A stretch of DNA of 33,122 nt from DASYTH01 sp035762905 (GTDB lineage: Bacteria; Actinomycetota; Actinomycetes; Mycobacteriales; Pseudonocardiaceae). Every line of letters begins with the position of its first letter. Position 1 is the stretch's first letter. The stretch covers positions 1-33,122 of the forward strand of contig NZ_DASUCC010000137.1 in the NCBI RefSeq assembly GCF_035762905.1, in the 5' to 3' direction. The translations under genes and the position numbers were made by a program. Below, piece after piece: positions 1 through 7,756 of this stretch. The notes below the pieces were generated by a model. That model did no database searches, had not been told where the DNA came from, and saw only the letters and a program-made list of their open reading frames with translations.

Positions 1-18
1 ACCCCGCCGGCGAAGTGA

Positions 19-49
19 TTGGCGCGGGCCGCGCCGGGCGCCGTACATT
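19..49 (+). promoter_or_regulatory. Candidate promoter of the ileS leader
   Basis: A TACATT hexamer at 44-49 resembles a -10 box, and TTGGCG at 19-24 is a possible -35 box, 19 bp upstream. Transcription from it would start near 56, just ahead of T-box stem I at 62, which is why this placement is attractive. The 19-bp spacer is longer than ideal and the -35 match is moderate, so this is inference from position and sequence only. Nothing else is recognisable in bases 1-55. Confidence 0.4.
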
Positions 50-55
50 GGGGCC

Positions 56-309
56 ACAGGCGCTCGAGCCGTCATCAGCGGCGAGCCTCCGGAAGAACGG
101 GACCCGTCCTCGGGCAGGTCCTCACTAGACCCGGACGGGTAGGCCCGTCACAGCCGTGAACGAAGCGGTTTGCTCCGCGGGCTTCGAGACGGTCGGCACC
201 GCGACCTCCTCGGCCAGCGGAGCAGGCAAGCGAGGTGGTACCGCGGCACCCGCCCCGACCCGGGGGAGTCGTCCTCGTGGCCAGCAGCCCGAGGACCGAC
301 CCGCAGGAG
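56..309 (+). promoter_or_regulatory. Isoleucine T-box riboswitch with ultrashort stem I
   Basis: This leader senses uncharged tRNA-Ile. The conserved T-box AGGTGGTACCGCGG lies at 233-246. Its TGGT (236-239) can pair with the ACCA end of tRNA-Ile. A short stem I (62-65 plus 68-71 paired with 79-82 plus 83-86) presents the isoleucine codon ATC (74-76) in its seven-base terminal loop, as in the ultrashort stem I T-boxes known upstream of actinobacterial ileS. CGAGG 231-235 can pair with CCTCG 273-277 to form the antisequestrator. The same GTCCTCG (271-277) can pair instead with CGAGGAC (290-296), just upstream of the Shine-Dalgarno AGGAG (305-309). There is no U-tract, so control of translation initiation is more likely than termination. 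Confidence 0.88.
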
Positions 310-318
310 ATGCCGACC

Positions 319-3300
319 ATGACCTACCCCAAGGTCTCCCACACCGATGCCAGCCAGGTGCCCTCCAACCCCGCCTTCCCGGCGATCGAGGAGGCCGTGC
401 TGGCCTACTGGAAGGCGGACGGCACGTTCGAGGCGAGCGTCGAGCAGCGGCCGACCGGCGAGAACGGTGAGAACGAGTTCGTCTTCTACGACGGCCCGCC
501 GTTCGCCAACGGGCTGCCGCACTACGGGCACCTGCTCACCGGCTACGTGAAGGACCTGGTGCCGCGGTACCAGACCATGCGCGGCCGGCATGTGGAGCGG
601 CGGTTCGGCTGGGACACCCACGGGCTGCCGGCCGAGGTCGAGGCGGAGCACCAACTCGGCATCAAGACCAAGGCCGAGATCGAGGACATGGGGATCGCCC
701 AGTTCAACGAGTACTGCCGGACCTCCGTGCTGCGCTACACCGACGCCTGGCGCGACTACGTGACTAGGCAGGCGCGTTGGGTGGACTTCGACAACGACTA
801 CAAGACGCTCGACCTGGACTACATGGAAAGCGTCATGTGGGCGTTCAAATCCTTGTGGGACAAGGGTTTGCTCTACGAGGGCTTCAAGGTGCTGTGGTAC
901 TGCTGGCGCTGCGAGACGCCGCTGTCCAACACCGAGACCAAGATGGACGACGTCTACCTGGACCGGCAGGACCCGGCGGTCACCGTCGGGCTGCGGCTGG
1001 AGTCCGGGGAGCTGGCGCTGGTGTGGACGACCACGCCGTGGACGCTGCCGAGCAACCTGGCCATGGCCGTGCACCCGGCCGTCGACTACGTGGCGGTGGA
1101 GCATGACGGCGAGCGCTACCTGCTGGCCGAGGCCCGGGTCGCCGCCTACGCCCGCGAGCTGGGCGAGGACCCCCCGGTGGTGGCCCGGTACCGGGGCAGC
1201 GACCTGCTCGGCCGGCGCTACACGCCGCCGTTCGACTTCTTCGCCGGCGCCAGCAACGCGCACCGGGTGCTCGCCGCGGACTACGTGACCACCGAGGACG
1301 GCACCGGCATCGTGCACATCGCGCCGGCCTACGGCGAGGACGACAAGCTGGTCACCGACGCGGCCGGGATCACCCCGGTCACCCCGGTCGACCCGCAGGG
1401 CCGGTTCGGGCCCGAGGTGCCGCCGTACGAGGGCATGCACGTGTTCGACGCCAACGGGCAGATCATCGCCGACCTCAAGGCGCGCGGTGTGCTGCTGCGG
1501 CACGAGACCTACGACCACGCCTACCCGCACTGCTGGCGCTGCAACGAACCGCTGATCCAGCGCGCGGTGTCGTCCTGGTTCGTCGCGGTGACCGAGTTCA
1601 AGGACCGGATGGTCGAGCTGAACAAGCAGATCAACTGGGTTCCGGAGCACATCAGGGACGGCCAGTTCGGCAAGTGGCTGGAGAACGCCAGGGACTGGTC
1701 GATCTCCCGCAACCGGTTCTGGGGCTCGCCGATCCCGGTGTGGGTCTCGGACAACCCGGAGTACCCGCGGACCGACGTGTACGGCTCGCTGGACGAGTTG
1801 GAGCGCGACTTCGGGGTGCGCCCGACCGACCTGCACCGGCCGCACGTCGACGAGCTGACCCGGCCCAACCCGGACGACCCGACCGGCGCCTCGACCATGC
1901 GCCGGGTGCCGGACGTGCTGGACTGCTGGTTCGAGTCCGGGTCGATGCCGTTCGCCCAGGTGCACTACCCGTTCGAGAACGCCGACTGGTTCGAGCACCA
2001 TTACCCGGGCGACTTCATCGTCGAGTACAACGGGCAGACCCGCGGCTGGTTCTACACGCTGCACGTGCTGGCCACGGCGCTGTTCGACCGCCCGGCGTTC
2101 CGCAACTGCCTTGCGCACGGCATCGTGCTCGGCGACGACGGGCAGAAGATGTCCAAGTCGCGGAAGAACTACCCGGACGTCAACGAGGTGTTCGACCGGG
2201 ACGGCTCGGACGCCATGCGCTGGTTCCTGATGGCCTCACCGATCCTGCGCGGCGGCGACCTGGTGGTGACCGAGCGCGGGATCCGGGACGCGGTCCGCCA
2301 GGCCGTGCTGCCGTTGTGGAACAGCTGGTACTTCCTGGCGCTGTACGCGAACGCCGAGGGGGTGTCCGGGCGCTGGCGCACCGACTCGCCGCACGTGCTG
2401 GACCGCTACGTGCTGGCCAAGACGCACGACCTGGTGCGCTCGGTGACCGCGGCGCTGGACGGCTACGACGTGTCCGGGGCGTGCGCGACCGTGCGGGAGT
2501 TCCTCGAGGTGCTCACCAACTGGTACGTGCGGCGGTCCCGGGACCGGTTCTGGGACGGCGACGCCGACGCGATCGACACCCTGCACACCGTGCTGGAGGT
2601 GGTGTGCCGGGTGGCCGCGCCGCTGCTGCCGCTGACCACCGAGGCGGTGTGGCGCGGGCTGACCGGCGAGCGGTCGGTGCACCTGGCCGACTGGCCGGAC
2701 GCCGGCGCGCTGCCGGCCGATGACCCGCTGGTCTCGGGCATGGACCGGGTCCGCCAGGTGTGTTCGGCCGCGCTGTCACTGCGCAAGTCGGCGAAGCTGC
2801 GGGTGCGGCTGCCGCTGGCGAAGCTGGTGGTGGCCGCCGGGGACGCCCCGGTGCTTGAGCCGTTCGTGCCGCTGATCGCCGACGAGGTGAACGCCAAGGC
2901 GGTCGAGCTGACCACGGAGGTGGCCGAGCACGGCCATTTCGAGCTCGTGGTGAACGCCAGGGCGGCCGGCCCGCGGCTGGGCGGTGACGTGCAGAAGGTG
3001 ATCAGAGCGGTCAAGGCGGGCGAGTGGACCACCGGCGAGGACGGAACGGTGAGCGCCGCGGGCATCGAGCTGCTGCCCGGTGAGTACGAGCGGCGCCTGG
3101 TCGCGACCGACCGGGGTGCGACCACCGAGCTGCCGGCCGGTTCGGGTCTGGTGGTGCTGGACACCCAGGTCACCCCGGAGTTGGCCGCCGAGGGCCTGGC
3201 CCGGGACCTGATCCGGGCGGTGCAGCAGGCCCGGCGGGCGGCGGACCTGGAGGTCTCCGACCGGATCGAGCTGACCATCGACGCTGCGGCCGAGGTGGTC

Positions 3301-3438
3301 GCCGCGGCCCGGGCGCACGAGGCGTTGCTGCGGTCGGAGACCCTCGCGGACTCGGTCGAGTACGGTCCGGCCACCGGCTTCGCCGGCACGGTGGGCGACG
3401 GGCTGCAGATCGGCGTGGCGGTGCGGCGCAGTCGATAA
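319..3438 (+). CDS. ileS: Isoleucyl-tRNA synthetase, type 2 (eukaryote-like)
   Basis: This cytoplasmic enzyme charges tRNA-Ile with isoleucine using ATP. The 1039-residue length fits the class I IleS family. Visible signatures are the HIGH-type motif HYGH at residues 68-71, in GLPHYGHLLTG, and KMSKS at 610-614. The CP1 editing domain lies between them, followed by the anticodon-binding helical region. The HYGH context and length are those of type-2 IleS, which is naturally poorly inhibited by mupirocin (family knowledge, not tested here). ATG 319 is chosen because AGGAG at 305-309 sits nine bases upstream. ATG 310 abuts that site and GTG 235 lies inside the T-box. The gene is controlled by the T-box leader directly upstream. 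Confidence 0.97.
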   Translation: MTYPKVSHTDASQVPSNPAFPAIEEAVLAYWKADGTFEASVEQRPTGENGENEFVFYDGPPFANGLPHYGHLLTGYVKDLVPRYQTMRGRHVERRFGWDTHGLPAEVEAEHQLGIKTKAEIEDMGIAQFNEYCRTSVLRYTDAWRDYVTRQARWVDFDNDYKTLDLDYMESVMWAFKSLWDKGLLYEGFKVLWYCWRCETPLSNTETKMDDVYLDRQDPAVTVGLRLESGELALVWTTTPWTLPSNLAMAVHPAVDYVAVEHDGERYLLAEARVAAYARELGEDPPVVARYRGSDLLGRRYTPPFDFFAGASNAHRVLAADYVTTEDGTGIVHIAPAYGEDDKLVTDAAGITPVTPVDPQGRFGPEVPPYEGMHVFDANGQIIADLKARGVLLRHETYDHAYPHCWRCNEPLIQRAVSSWFVAVTEFKDRMVELNKQINWVPEHIRDGQFGKWLENARDWSISRNRFWGSPIPVWVSDNPEYPRTDVYGSLDELERDFGVRPTDLHRPHVDELTRPNPDDPTGASTMRRVPDVLDCWFESGSMPFAQVHYPFENADWFEHHYPGDFIVEYNGQTRGWFYTLHVLATALFDRPAFRNCLAHGIVLGDDGQKMSKSRKNYPDVNEVFDRDGSDAMRWFLMASPILRGGDLVVTERGIRDAVRQAVLPLWNSWYFLALYANAEGVSGRWRTDSPHVLDRYVLAKTHDLVRSVTAALDGYDVSGACATVREFLEVLTNWYVRRSRDRFWDGDADAIDTLHTVLEVVCRVAAPLLPLTTEAVWRGLTGERSVHLADWPDAGALPADDPLVSGMDRVRQVCSAALSLRKSAKLRVRLPLAKLVVAAGDAPVLEPFVPLIADEVNAKAVELTTEVAEHGHFELVVNARAAGPRLGGDVQKVIRAVKAGEWTTGEDGTVSAAGIELLPGEYERRLVATDRGATTELPAGSGLVVLDTQVTPELAAEGLARDLIRAVQQARRAADLEVSDRIELTIDAAAEVVAAARAHEALLRSETLADSVEYGPATGFAGTVGDGLQIGVAVRRSR

Positions 3439-3445
3439 TGGCCTC

Positions 3446-3817
3446 ATGGTGTGGTCGCGTGGGTTGGCACGGTTCAACAAGCGGGTGACCAACCGGGTGC
3501 AGGGCCTGTGGGCCCCGTACCTGCCGCCCTGGGCGATGGTCGTCCACACGGGACGGAAGTCCGGTCGGGAGTATCGGACGCCGGTGCTGGCCAAGCGGTC
3601 CGGGAACAGGCTCGAGGTGGTGCTGTTCTACGGCGAGCGGGCGGACTGGGTGCGTAACGTGCTGGCCGCCGACGGGGCCCGGGTGGTGCGGGCCGGGCAC
3701 GCCGGGAGACTGATCCACCCCCGTGTGCTCGACCCGACCGACCCGGTGGTCAGCCGGTCAACGCGTCGCGTCGCCGGGCGCCACCGCCGGGTGCTGTTGG
3801 CGGACCTCACGGACTGA
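3446..3817 (+). CDS. Nitroreductase/deazaflavin-dependent oxidoreductase family protein (DDN-like)
   Basis: This 123-residue protein carries the family pattern VVHTGRKSGREYRTPV near residues 31-46, in which the GRKSG segment helps bind the phosphate side of an F420 or FMN cofactor. Members of this split-beta-barrel family, such as mycobacterial Ddn, reduce small molecules with F420H2. The substrate here cannot be told. The gene starts seven bases after the ileS stop with no clear Shine-Dalgarno, so it may be read by coupling. Its last 60 bases overlap the 3' end of the convergent SRPBCC gene. At 123 residues it is somewhat short for the family. Confidence 0.8.
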   Translation: MVWSRGLARFNKRVTNRVQGLWAPYLPPWAMVVHTGRKSGREYRTPVLAKRSGNRLEVVLFYGERADWVRNVLAADGARVVRAGHAGRLIHPRVLDPTDPVVSRSTRRVAGRHRRVLLADLTD

Positions 3818-4306
3818 GTGCCTGGCGCGCGGGAGCACCCCGCGCAGCACCCGCACCCAGGGCGACCACCGGGCCCTCTCGGCCGGCGGATGCCCGACCG
3901 ACTCGGCGGCGTGGTCCATGAGGTCCGCCAACAGCGCGTTGTGCAACGAACGGAGCGCCACCGGCCAGAGCACCCGCCCAAGGCCGCGTGGCCGACCGAG
4001 CACCACGTGCCGCAGCAGACAGGTGTCGGGCCGCACACCGTCCCGAATGTGGAAGGTGTGCGTGCCCTTGATCAGCCGCCAGGTGAAGGTGAACTCCACC
4101 CGCCGTCCTGGCTGGTAGGCGGTGCACCGGTAGCGCACCGGACCGTGCCGGCCGTTCGCCCCTACGTCCAGTGGGCCGTCCAAAATCATCGCCGGCCAAC
4201 GCCGGACCGGCCACAGTGGACTGTCCGGGCCGGCAATCCGGTCCAGCAGTTCGCCCAGCCACGAGGCCGGGATCGGATACACCCGTTCGTGCACGTTGTA
4301 GATCAT
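3758..4306 (-). CDS. SRPBCC (START-like) family protein
   Basis: This 182-residue protein looks like a polyketide cyclase/START-type helix-grip protein that binds a hydrophobic ligand. The features are the opening MIYNVHERVYPIPAS, central strands with the segment RVEFTFTWRLIKGTHTF, and a long C-terminal helix (ALRSLHNALLADLMDHAAES). No catalytic residue can be assigned. The start at 4306 is preceded by AGGAG eight bases upstream on the minus strand; a longer reading to 4342 would run into the operator. The gene is transcribed away from the TetR gene at 4378 and shares its control region, so it is probably that regulator's target. Its 3' end overlaps the preceding convergent gene by 60 bp. Confidence 0.72.
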   Translation of the reverse strand: MIYNVHERVYPIPASWLGELLDRIAGPDSPLWPVRRWPAMILDGPLDVGANGRHGPVRYRCTAYQPGRRVEFTFTWRLIKGTHTFHIRDGVRPDTCLLRHVVLGRPRGLGRVLWPVALRSLHNALLADLMDHAAESVGHPPAERARWSPWVRVLRGVLPRARHSVREVRQQHPAVAPGDATR

Positions 4307-4331
4307 CTGCGCACTCCTGTGCCAAGCAGTT

Positions 4332-4349
4332 CCATACGGCACCGTATGG
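4332..4349. promoter_or_regulatory. TetR-type operator, copy 1
   Basis: CCATACGGCACCGTATGG is a perfect inverted repeat with 8-bp arms and a CA centre. It lies between the divergent SRPBCC and TetR genes, the usual place for an autoregulatory TetR operator. A second copy begins 24 bp downstream. Confidence 0.75.
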
Positions 4350-4355
4350 TCCTAC

Positions 4356-4373
4356 CCGTACGGTAGCGTATGG
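4356..4373. promoter_or_regulatory. TetR-type operator, copy 2
   Basis: CCGTACGGTAGCGTATGG matches copy 1 at 15 of 18 positions, with a less symmetric right arm. It ends four bases before the TetR ATG, so bound protein would cover the start region. The 24-bp centre-to-centre spacing is a little over two helical turns, which suggests two dimers on one face of the DNA. Confidence 0.65.
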
Positions 4374-4377
4374 AAGC

Positions 4378-4968
4378 ATGACGGCAAAGGCCGGGGTGAA
4401 ACGCCTGACCAAGGACGACTGGACAGCGGCGGCGATGAGCGCGCTGGCCGAGGGCGGCATCGCCGCGGTCGCGATCGAGCCGCTGGCCACTCGGCTGGGC
4501 ACCACCAAGGGCAGCGCCTACTGGCACTTCGACAACCGCGAGGCGCTGGTCCGGGCCACGCTGGAGCGCTGGGAGCGGCTGCACACCGAGGCCGTCATCG
4601 AGACCATCGAGGCGGATCGGTCCGCGCCCGCCGACCGGCTGCGCCGGTTGTTCAACACCGTCCTGGACAACAAGAAGGAAGCCCAGGTCGAGATGGCCCT
4701 GCTGGCCTCGTCCGACGACCCGCTGGTGGCCGCGGCGGTGCGCCGGGTCAACGAGCGCCGGCTGAGCTACCTGGCCATGCTGTTCTCCCAGCTCGGCTAC
4801 ACCGAGGCGCAGGCCAAGCGGCGGGCCGTGCTCGCGCACTCCATCTACCTCGGCCAGGCGCAGCTCACCCGGGCCGTGCCGGACGTGCTGCCGCAGACGC
4901 CCGCGGCGCGCCGGGCGCACGTCGAGGACGCCCTGCGAACCATGACGGTGCCGCCCGGCGCGGCGTGA
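4378..4968 (+). CDS. TetR/AcrR family transcriptional regulator
   Basis: This 196-residue repressor has an N-terminal helix-turn-helix around residues 10-55, with the typical run LATRLGTTKGSAYWHF followed by a helical ligand-binding domain. ATG 4378 is chosen because it follows operator copy 2 directly and gives the standard family N-terminus; an in-frame extension upstream would translate through both operators. There is no Shine-Dalgarno, so a leaderless transcript is likely. The gene is divergent from the SRPBCC gene and probably represses both. Its stop overlaps the start of the next gene by one base (TGATG). Confidence 0.9.
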   Translation: MTAKAGVKRLTKDDWTAAAMSALAEGGIAAVAIEPLATRLGTTKGSAYWHFDNREALVRATLERWERLHTEAVIETIEADRSAPADRLRRLFNTVLDNKKEAQVEMALLASSDDPLVAAAVRRVNERRLSYLAMLFSQLGYTEAQAKRRAVLAHSIYLGQAQLTRAVPDVLPQTPAARRAHVEDALRTMTVPPGAA

Positions 4969-5261
4969 TGACCGGCTTCCGGTTCGCCGTGCGGGTGCGG
5001 CCGGGAGCCGCGCGCACCGCCGTCGGCGGCCGCTGGGCGGCGCCGTCCGGCCCGGCGCTGATCGTCGCGGTGTCCGCTCCGGCCGTGGACGGCCGGGCCA
5101 ACGAGGCGGTCCGGCGCGCGCTGGCCGACGCGTTCGGGGTGCGCCGGGCGCAGGTGGCGATCGTGCGGGGCGAACGGTCCCGGGACAAGCTGGTCGAGCT
5201 GGCCGCCGAACCGGACCGGACCGCGCGGTTGCTGACCGAGTTGCTCGCGGTTCCCGGCTAG
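4968..5261 (+). CDS. DUF167 (YggU-type) family protein
   Basis: This 97-residue protein matches the DUF167 pattern: FAVRVRPGAARTAVGG at the N-terminus, then AVDGRANEAVRRALADAFGV, then a segment ending VRGERSRDKLVEL. The family is small, widespread, alpha/beta and without an assigned function. Its ATG shares one base with the TetR stop, so translation is probably coupled. A GTG at 4965 is an alternative start that adds one residue. I infer no functional link to the regulator beyond co-transcription. Confidence 0.85.
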   Translation: MTGFRFAVRVRPGAARTAVGGRWAAPSGPALIVAVSAPAVDGRANEAVRRALADAFGVRRAQVAIVRGERSRDKLVELAAEPDRTARLLTELLAVPG

Positions 5262-5263
5262 TT

Positions 5264-5296
5264 CGGACATCCGACACCGGACTGGGAGAATGTCCG
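5264..5296. repeat. Spaced inverted repeat upstream of the antiporter
   Basis: CGGACAT (5264-5270) and ATGTCCG (5290-5296) form 7-bp arms separated by 19 bases, in the 63-bp gap before the antiporter gene. It could be a regulator site or a weak hairpin. Evidence is limited to the symmetry. Confidence 0.3.
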
Positions 5297-5324
5297 CCAA
5301 CGACGGCGGATCCCGGGAGGTGGA

Positions 5325-6803
5325 GTGGCCGAGCTGACGATGGTGCTCGGTATCGGGGCAGCGGTGCTCCTGGTTGCGGTGCTGGCTGTGCGGGTGTCGG
5401 TCCGGGTCGGACTGCCGTCGCTGCTGCTCTATCTCGGCATCGGGGTCGCCATCGGCGAATCCGGTCTGGGCATCAAGTTCGACAACGCCCAGCTGACCCA
5501 GGCCCTCGGGCTGGCCGCGCTCGTGCTGATCCTGACCGAGGGCGGGTTGACCACTCGATGGACCGAGGTCCGGCCCGCGCTGGGGATCGGAATCGCACTG
5601 TCCACTGTGGGCGTCGTGGTCAGCGTGGGGATCACCGGCGCCGTGTTGCACTACCTGCTGGACCTGGACTGGCGGCTGGCGCTGCTCTGGGGCTCGGTGC
5701 TGGCCCCGACCGACGCGGCCGCGGTGTTCAGCGTGCTGCGCCGGGTGGGGGTGAGCCGGCGCCTGGTCGGGGCGCTCGAGCTGGAGTCCGGTTTCAACGA
5801 CGCACCCGGCTACATCGCGGTGGTGCTGCTGGCCTCCACCGCCATGGTCGACTGGACGCTGCCGTTCATGGTGATCTACGAGCTGGCCGCCGGCGCGCTG
5901 ATCGGTCTGCTGTTCGGCTGGGGCGGTGCGTGGGCGCTGCGCCGGGCCGCGCTGCCGGCCACCGGCCTGTACCCGCTGGCCACCGTGGCGGTCTGCGTCG
6001 GGGCGTTCTCCACCGGCCAACTCGCGCACGCCTCCGGCCTGCTGGCCACCTACATCGCCGGGCTGGTGCTTGGCAACGCGCGGCTGCCGCACCGGGCCGA
6101 CACGCTTTCGTTCGCCGAGGGGCTCGGCTGGCTGGCCCAGATCGGCCTGTTCGTGCTGCTCGGGCTGTTCTCCTCGCCGACCAGGTTGCTGGACACGATC
6201 GTGCCGGGCGTGGTGGCGGCCGCGGTGGTCACCCTGCTCGCCCGCCCGCTGTCCGTGCTGGCCTCCGCCGCGCCGTTCCGGATGCCGCTGCGAGAACAGA
6301 TCTTCCTGTCCTGGGCCGGATTGCGCGGCGCGGTGCCGATCGTGCTGGCCATGATCCCGCTCACCGAGGGGGTGCCGGGAGCCCGGGAGCTGGTCGACGC
6401 GGTGTTCGTGCTGGTGATCGTGTTGACCCTGGTGCAGGGCGGCACCCTGCCGCTGCTGGCCCGCTGGCTGGGCCTGAGCCGGGGCGTGGAGTCGGTCGAG
6501 CTGCAGGTCGACTCCGCGCCGCTGGACGAGCTGGGCGCCGAGCTGCTCCAGGTGCGCATTCCCCCCGGCTCCAAGCTGCACGGCGTCTACCTCAGTGAGC
6601 TGCGACTGCCGCCCGGTGCGTTGGTCAGCCTGATCGCCAGGGACGGCACGGCGTTCACCCCGGAACCGACCACCCGGCTGCGCGAGGGCGACGAGATGCT
6701 GGTGGTCACCACCGAAGCCGTGCGCACCACCGCCGAACGCCGCATCCGCGCCGTCGACCGGGCCGGCCGCTACGCCCGCTGGCGCGGCGAGACTGGAAAC
6801 TGA
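5325..6803 (+). CDS. CPA1-type cation/proton antiporter with C-terminal RCK_C (TrkA-C) domain
   Basis: This 492-residue inner-membrane protein exchanges K+ or Na+ for protons. About twelve hydrophobic segments span residues 5-385. They include the conserved motifs APTDAAAVFSVLRR and LESGFNDAPG, whose Asp residues lie in the ion path of this family. The soluble tail (about 400-480) resembles an RCK_C domain, with segments such as VRIPPGSKLHGVYLSELRLP, which in NhaP2/CvrA-like antiporters binds a regulatory ligand. The GTG start follows GGGAGG (5315-5320) by four bases; the later ATG at 5340 is too far from that site. Ion preference cannot be read from sequence, but the RCK_C tail favours K+. 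Confidence 0.9.
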   Translation: MAELTMVLGIGAAVLLVAVLAVRVSVRVGLPSLLLYLGIGVAIGESGLGIKFDNAQLTQALGLAALVLILTEGGLTTRWTEVRPALGIGIALSTVGVVVSVGITGAVLHYLLDLDWRLALLWGSVLAPTDAAAVFSVLRRVGVSRRLVGALELESGFNDAPGYIAVVLLASTAMVDWTLPFMVIYELAAGALIGLLFGWGGAWALRRAALPATGLYPLATVAVCVGAFSTGQLAHASGLLATYIAGLVLGNARLPHRADTLSFAEGLGWLAQIGLFVLLGLFSSPTRLLDTIVPGVVAAAVVTLLARPLSVLASAAPFRMPLREQIFLSWAGLRGAVPIVLAMIPLTEGVPGARELVDAVFVLVIVLTLVQGGTLPLLARWLGLSRGVESVELQVDSAPLDELGAELLQVRIPPGSKLHGVYLSELRLPPGALVSLIARDGTAFTPEPTTRLREGDEMLVVTTEAVRTTAERRIRAVDRAGRYARWRGETGN

Positions 6804-6807
6804 GCGC

Positions 6808-7173
6808 ATGGATCCCGTCGACACACTCCGCCGCCTGTGCCTGGCATTGCCGGAGACCACCGAACGCCCCAGCCACGGCGAGCCCACCTGGTTCGTCCGC
6901 GACCGCAAGACGTTCGTGACCCTGGCCAACCACCACCACGACGACCGCCTCGGCTTCTGGTGCGCGGCGCCGCCCGGCGTCCAGGAGGCCCTGGTCGCCG
7001 CGCACCCGAACCGGTACTTCCGCCCACCCTACGTCGGTCACCGCGGCTGGCTCGGCGTCTACCTGGACGTCCCGGTCGACTGGACCGAGATCGCCGAACT
7101 CGTCGAAGACGCCTACCGCACGGTCGCCCCGAAACGACTCGTGGCCATGCTGGAGTCCACAGTGGATGATTAG
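6808..7173 (+). CDS. MmcQ/YjbR family protein
   Basis: This 121-residue protein belongs to the MmcQ/YjbR (DUF419) family, recognised from its opening LRRLCLALPETTERPSHGEP, the strand WFVRDRKTFVTLANHH, the central RYFRPPYVGHRGWLGVYLD and the closing EDAYRTVAPKRLV. The fold is CyaY-like and a DNA-binding role has been suggested for relatives, but the function is not established. It starts four bases after the antiporter stop, so the two genes are probably co-transcribed. A strong hairpin lies 45 bases past its stop. Confidence 0.85.
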   Translation: MDPVDTLRRLCLALPETTERPSHGEPTWFVRDRKTFVTLANHHHDDRLGFWCAAPPGVQEALVAAHPNRYFRPPYVGHRGWLGVYLDVPVDWTEIAELVEDAYRTVAPKRLVAMLESTVDD

Positions 7174-7217
7174 CGGTGGGTCGGATCACCGCTGTGCCGC
7201 GACAATGCGGACAGCGC

Positions 7218-7250
7218 CGCGGGCAGCGCGGCTGCGCCGCGCTGCCCGCG
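7218..7250. terminator. Bidirectional hairpin between convergent genes
   Basis: A perfect 14-bp GC-rich stem (7218-7231 with 7237-7250) closes a CTGCG loop. It sits between the convergent MmcQ gene and the 133-aa gene, and has no U-tract on either side. Its core is the reverse complement of the core of the hairpins at 8771-8823 and 8852-8876. Confidence 0.7.
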
Positions 7251-7260
7251 CAGCCGCGGT

Positions 7261-7662
7261 CTATCGATCGCCCCGCAAGCTGTACTGCTGCCTCATCCGC
7301 AGCCGAACCGGCCGCCGGTCTTCCATCGGCAGGCCGATTCCCGGCGGCGCGACCTGCACGATCACCGGAGCCTCCGGGTGGTTGGGTGCCGGCAGCGTGA
7401 GAACTGCGCGCAGGGTCCACACGGCGTTGCTGAAGTAGGTCCACACCACGTACCCGGGTGCGAGCAGATCAACCTCCGGGCCGGTCAATGCTCGGTAGGC
7501 ACGCGCCTCGGTCTTGCTGTGCATGATCAGCACGTCGGCCGTCTCACCCCAGTCGTAGATGGCGGCCAGCACGTCGGGACCATTTCGGTCACCCTGAAAA
7601 CTGCTGATCACGAAGCCTTGGCGGCCCAGCCATTCGAGCAGCCTGGTTAGTTCGTCGGTCAT
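7261..7662 (-). CDS. Conserved-looking hypothetical protein, 133 aa
   Basis: I do not recognise the family with certainty. The protein has no signal peptide or membrane helix. An N-terminal amphipathic stretch (MTDELTRLLEWLGRQGF) is followed by alternating strands (FQGDRNGPDVLAAIYDWGE, then ADVLIMHSKTEARAYRAL) and a Pro-rich, basic C-terminus ending RMRQQYSLRGDR. The start at 7662 gives a natural N-terminus, with a purine-rich GGAGAGAG upstream on the minus strand. The gene is transcribed away from the XRE/DUF5753 regulator, and I recall similar small genes beside such regulators in other actinomycetes. GC content is visibly lower than in the flanking genes. A link to the regulator is inferred from position only. 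Confidence 0.6.
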   Translation of the reverse strand: MTDELTRLLEWLGRQGFVISSFQGDRNGPDVLAAIYDWGETADVLIMHSKTEARAYRALTGPEVDLLAPGYVVWTYFSNAVWTLRAVLTLPAPNHPEAPVIVQVAPPGIGLPMEDRRPVRLRMRQQYSLRGDR

Positions 7663-7756
7663 ATACGCCCTGCTCTCTCCACTGCTGCCAGAACGGTAGG
7701 GTCCTTTCTGACAGACCGCTGACGCTTGCATGAGCGGACAGAAGCCGGGGCTCCGT

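Noticed and set aside
148..2118. A 656-codon open frame on the minus strand inside ileS
   Set aside because: It is rich in Arg, Val, His and Gly with no recognisable domain, and ileS on the plus strand explains the region. Such antisense frames are typical of high-GC coding DNA.
4845..6929. A 694-codon minus-strand open frame opposite the DUF167 and antiporter genes
   Set aside because: Low-complexity Gln/His/Arg-rich translation, no start signal, and fully covered by well-supported plus-strand genes.
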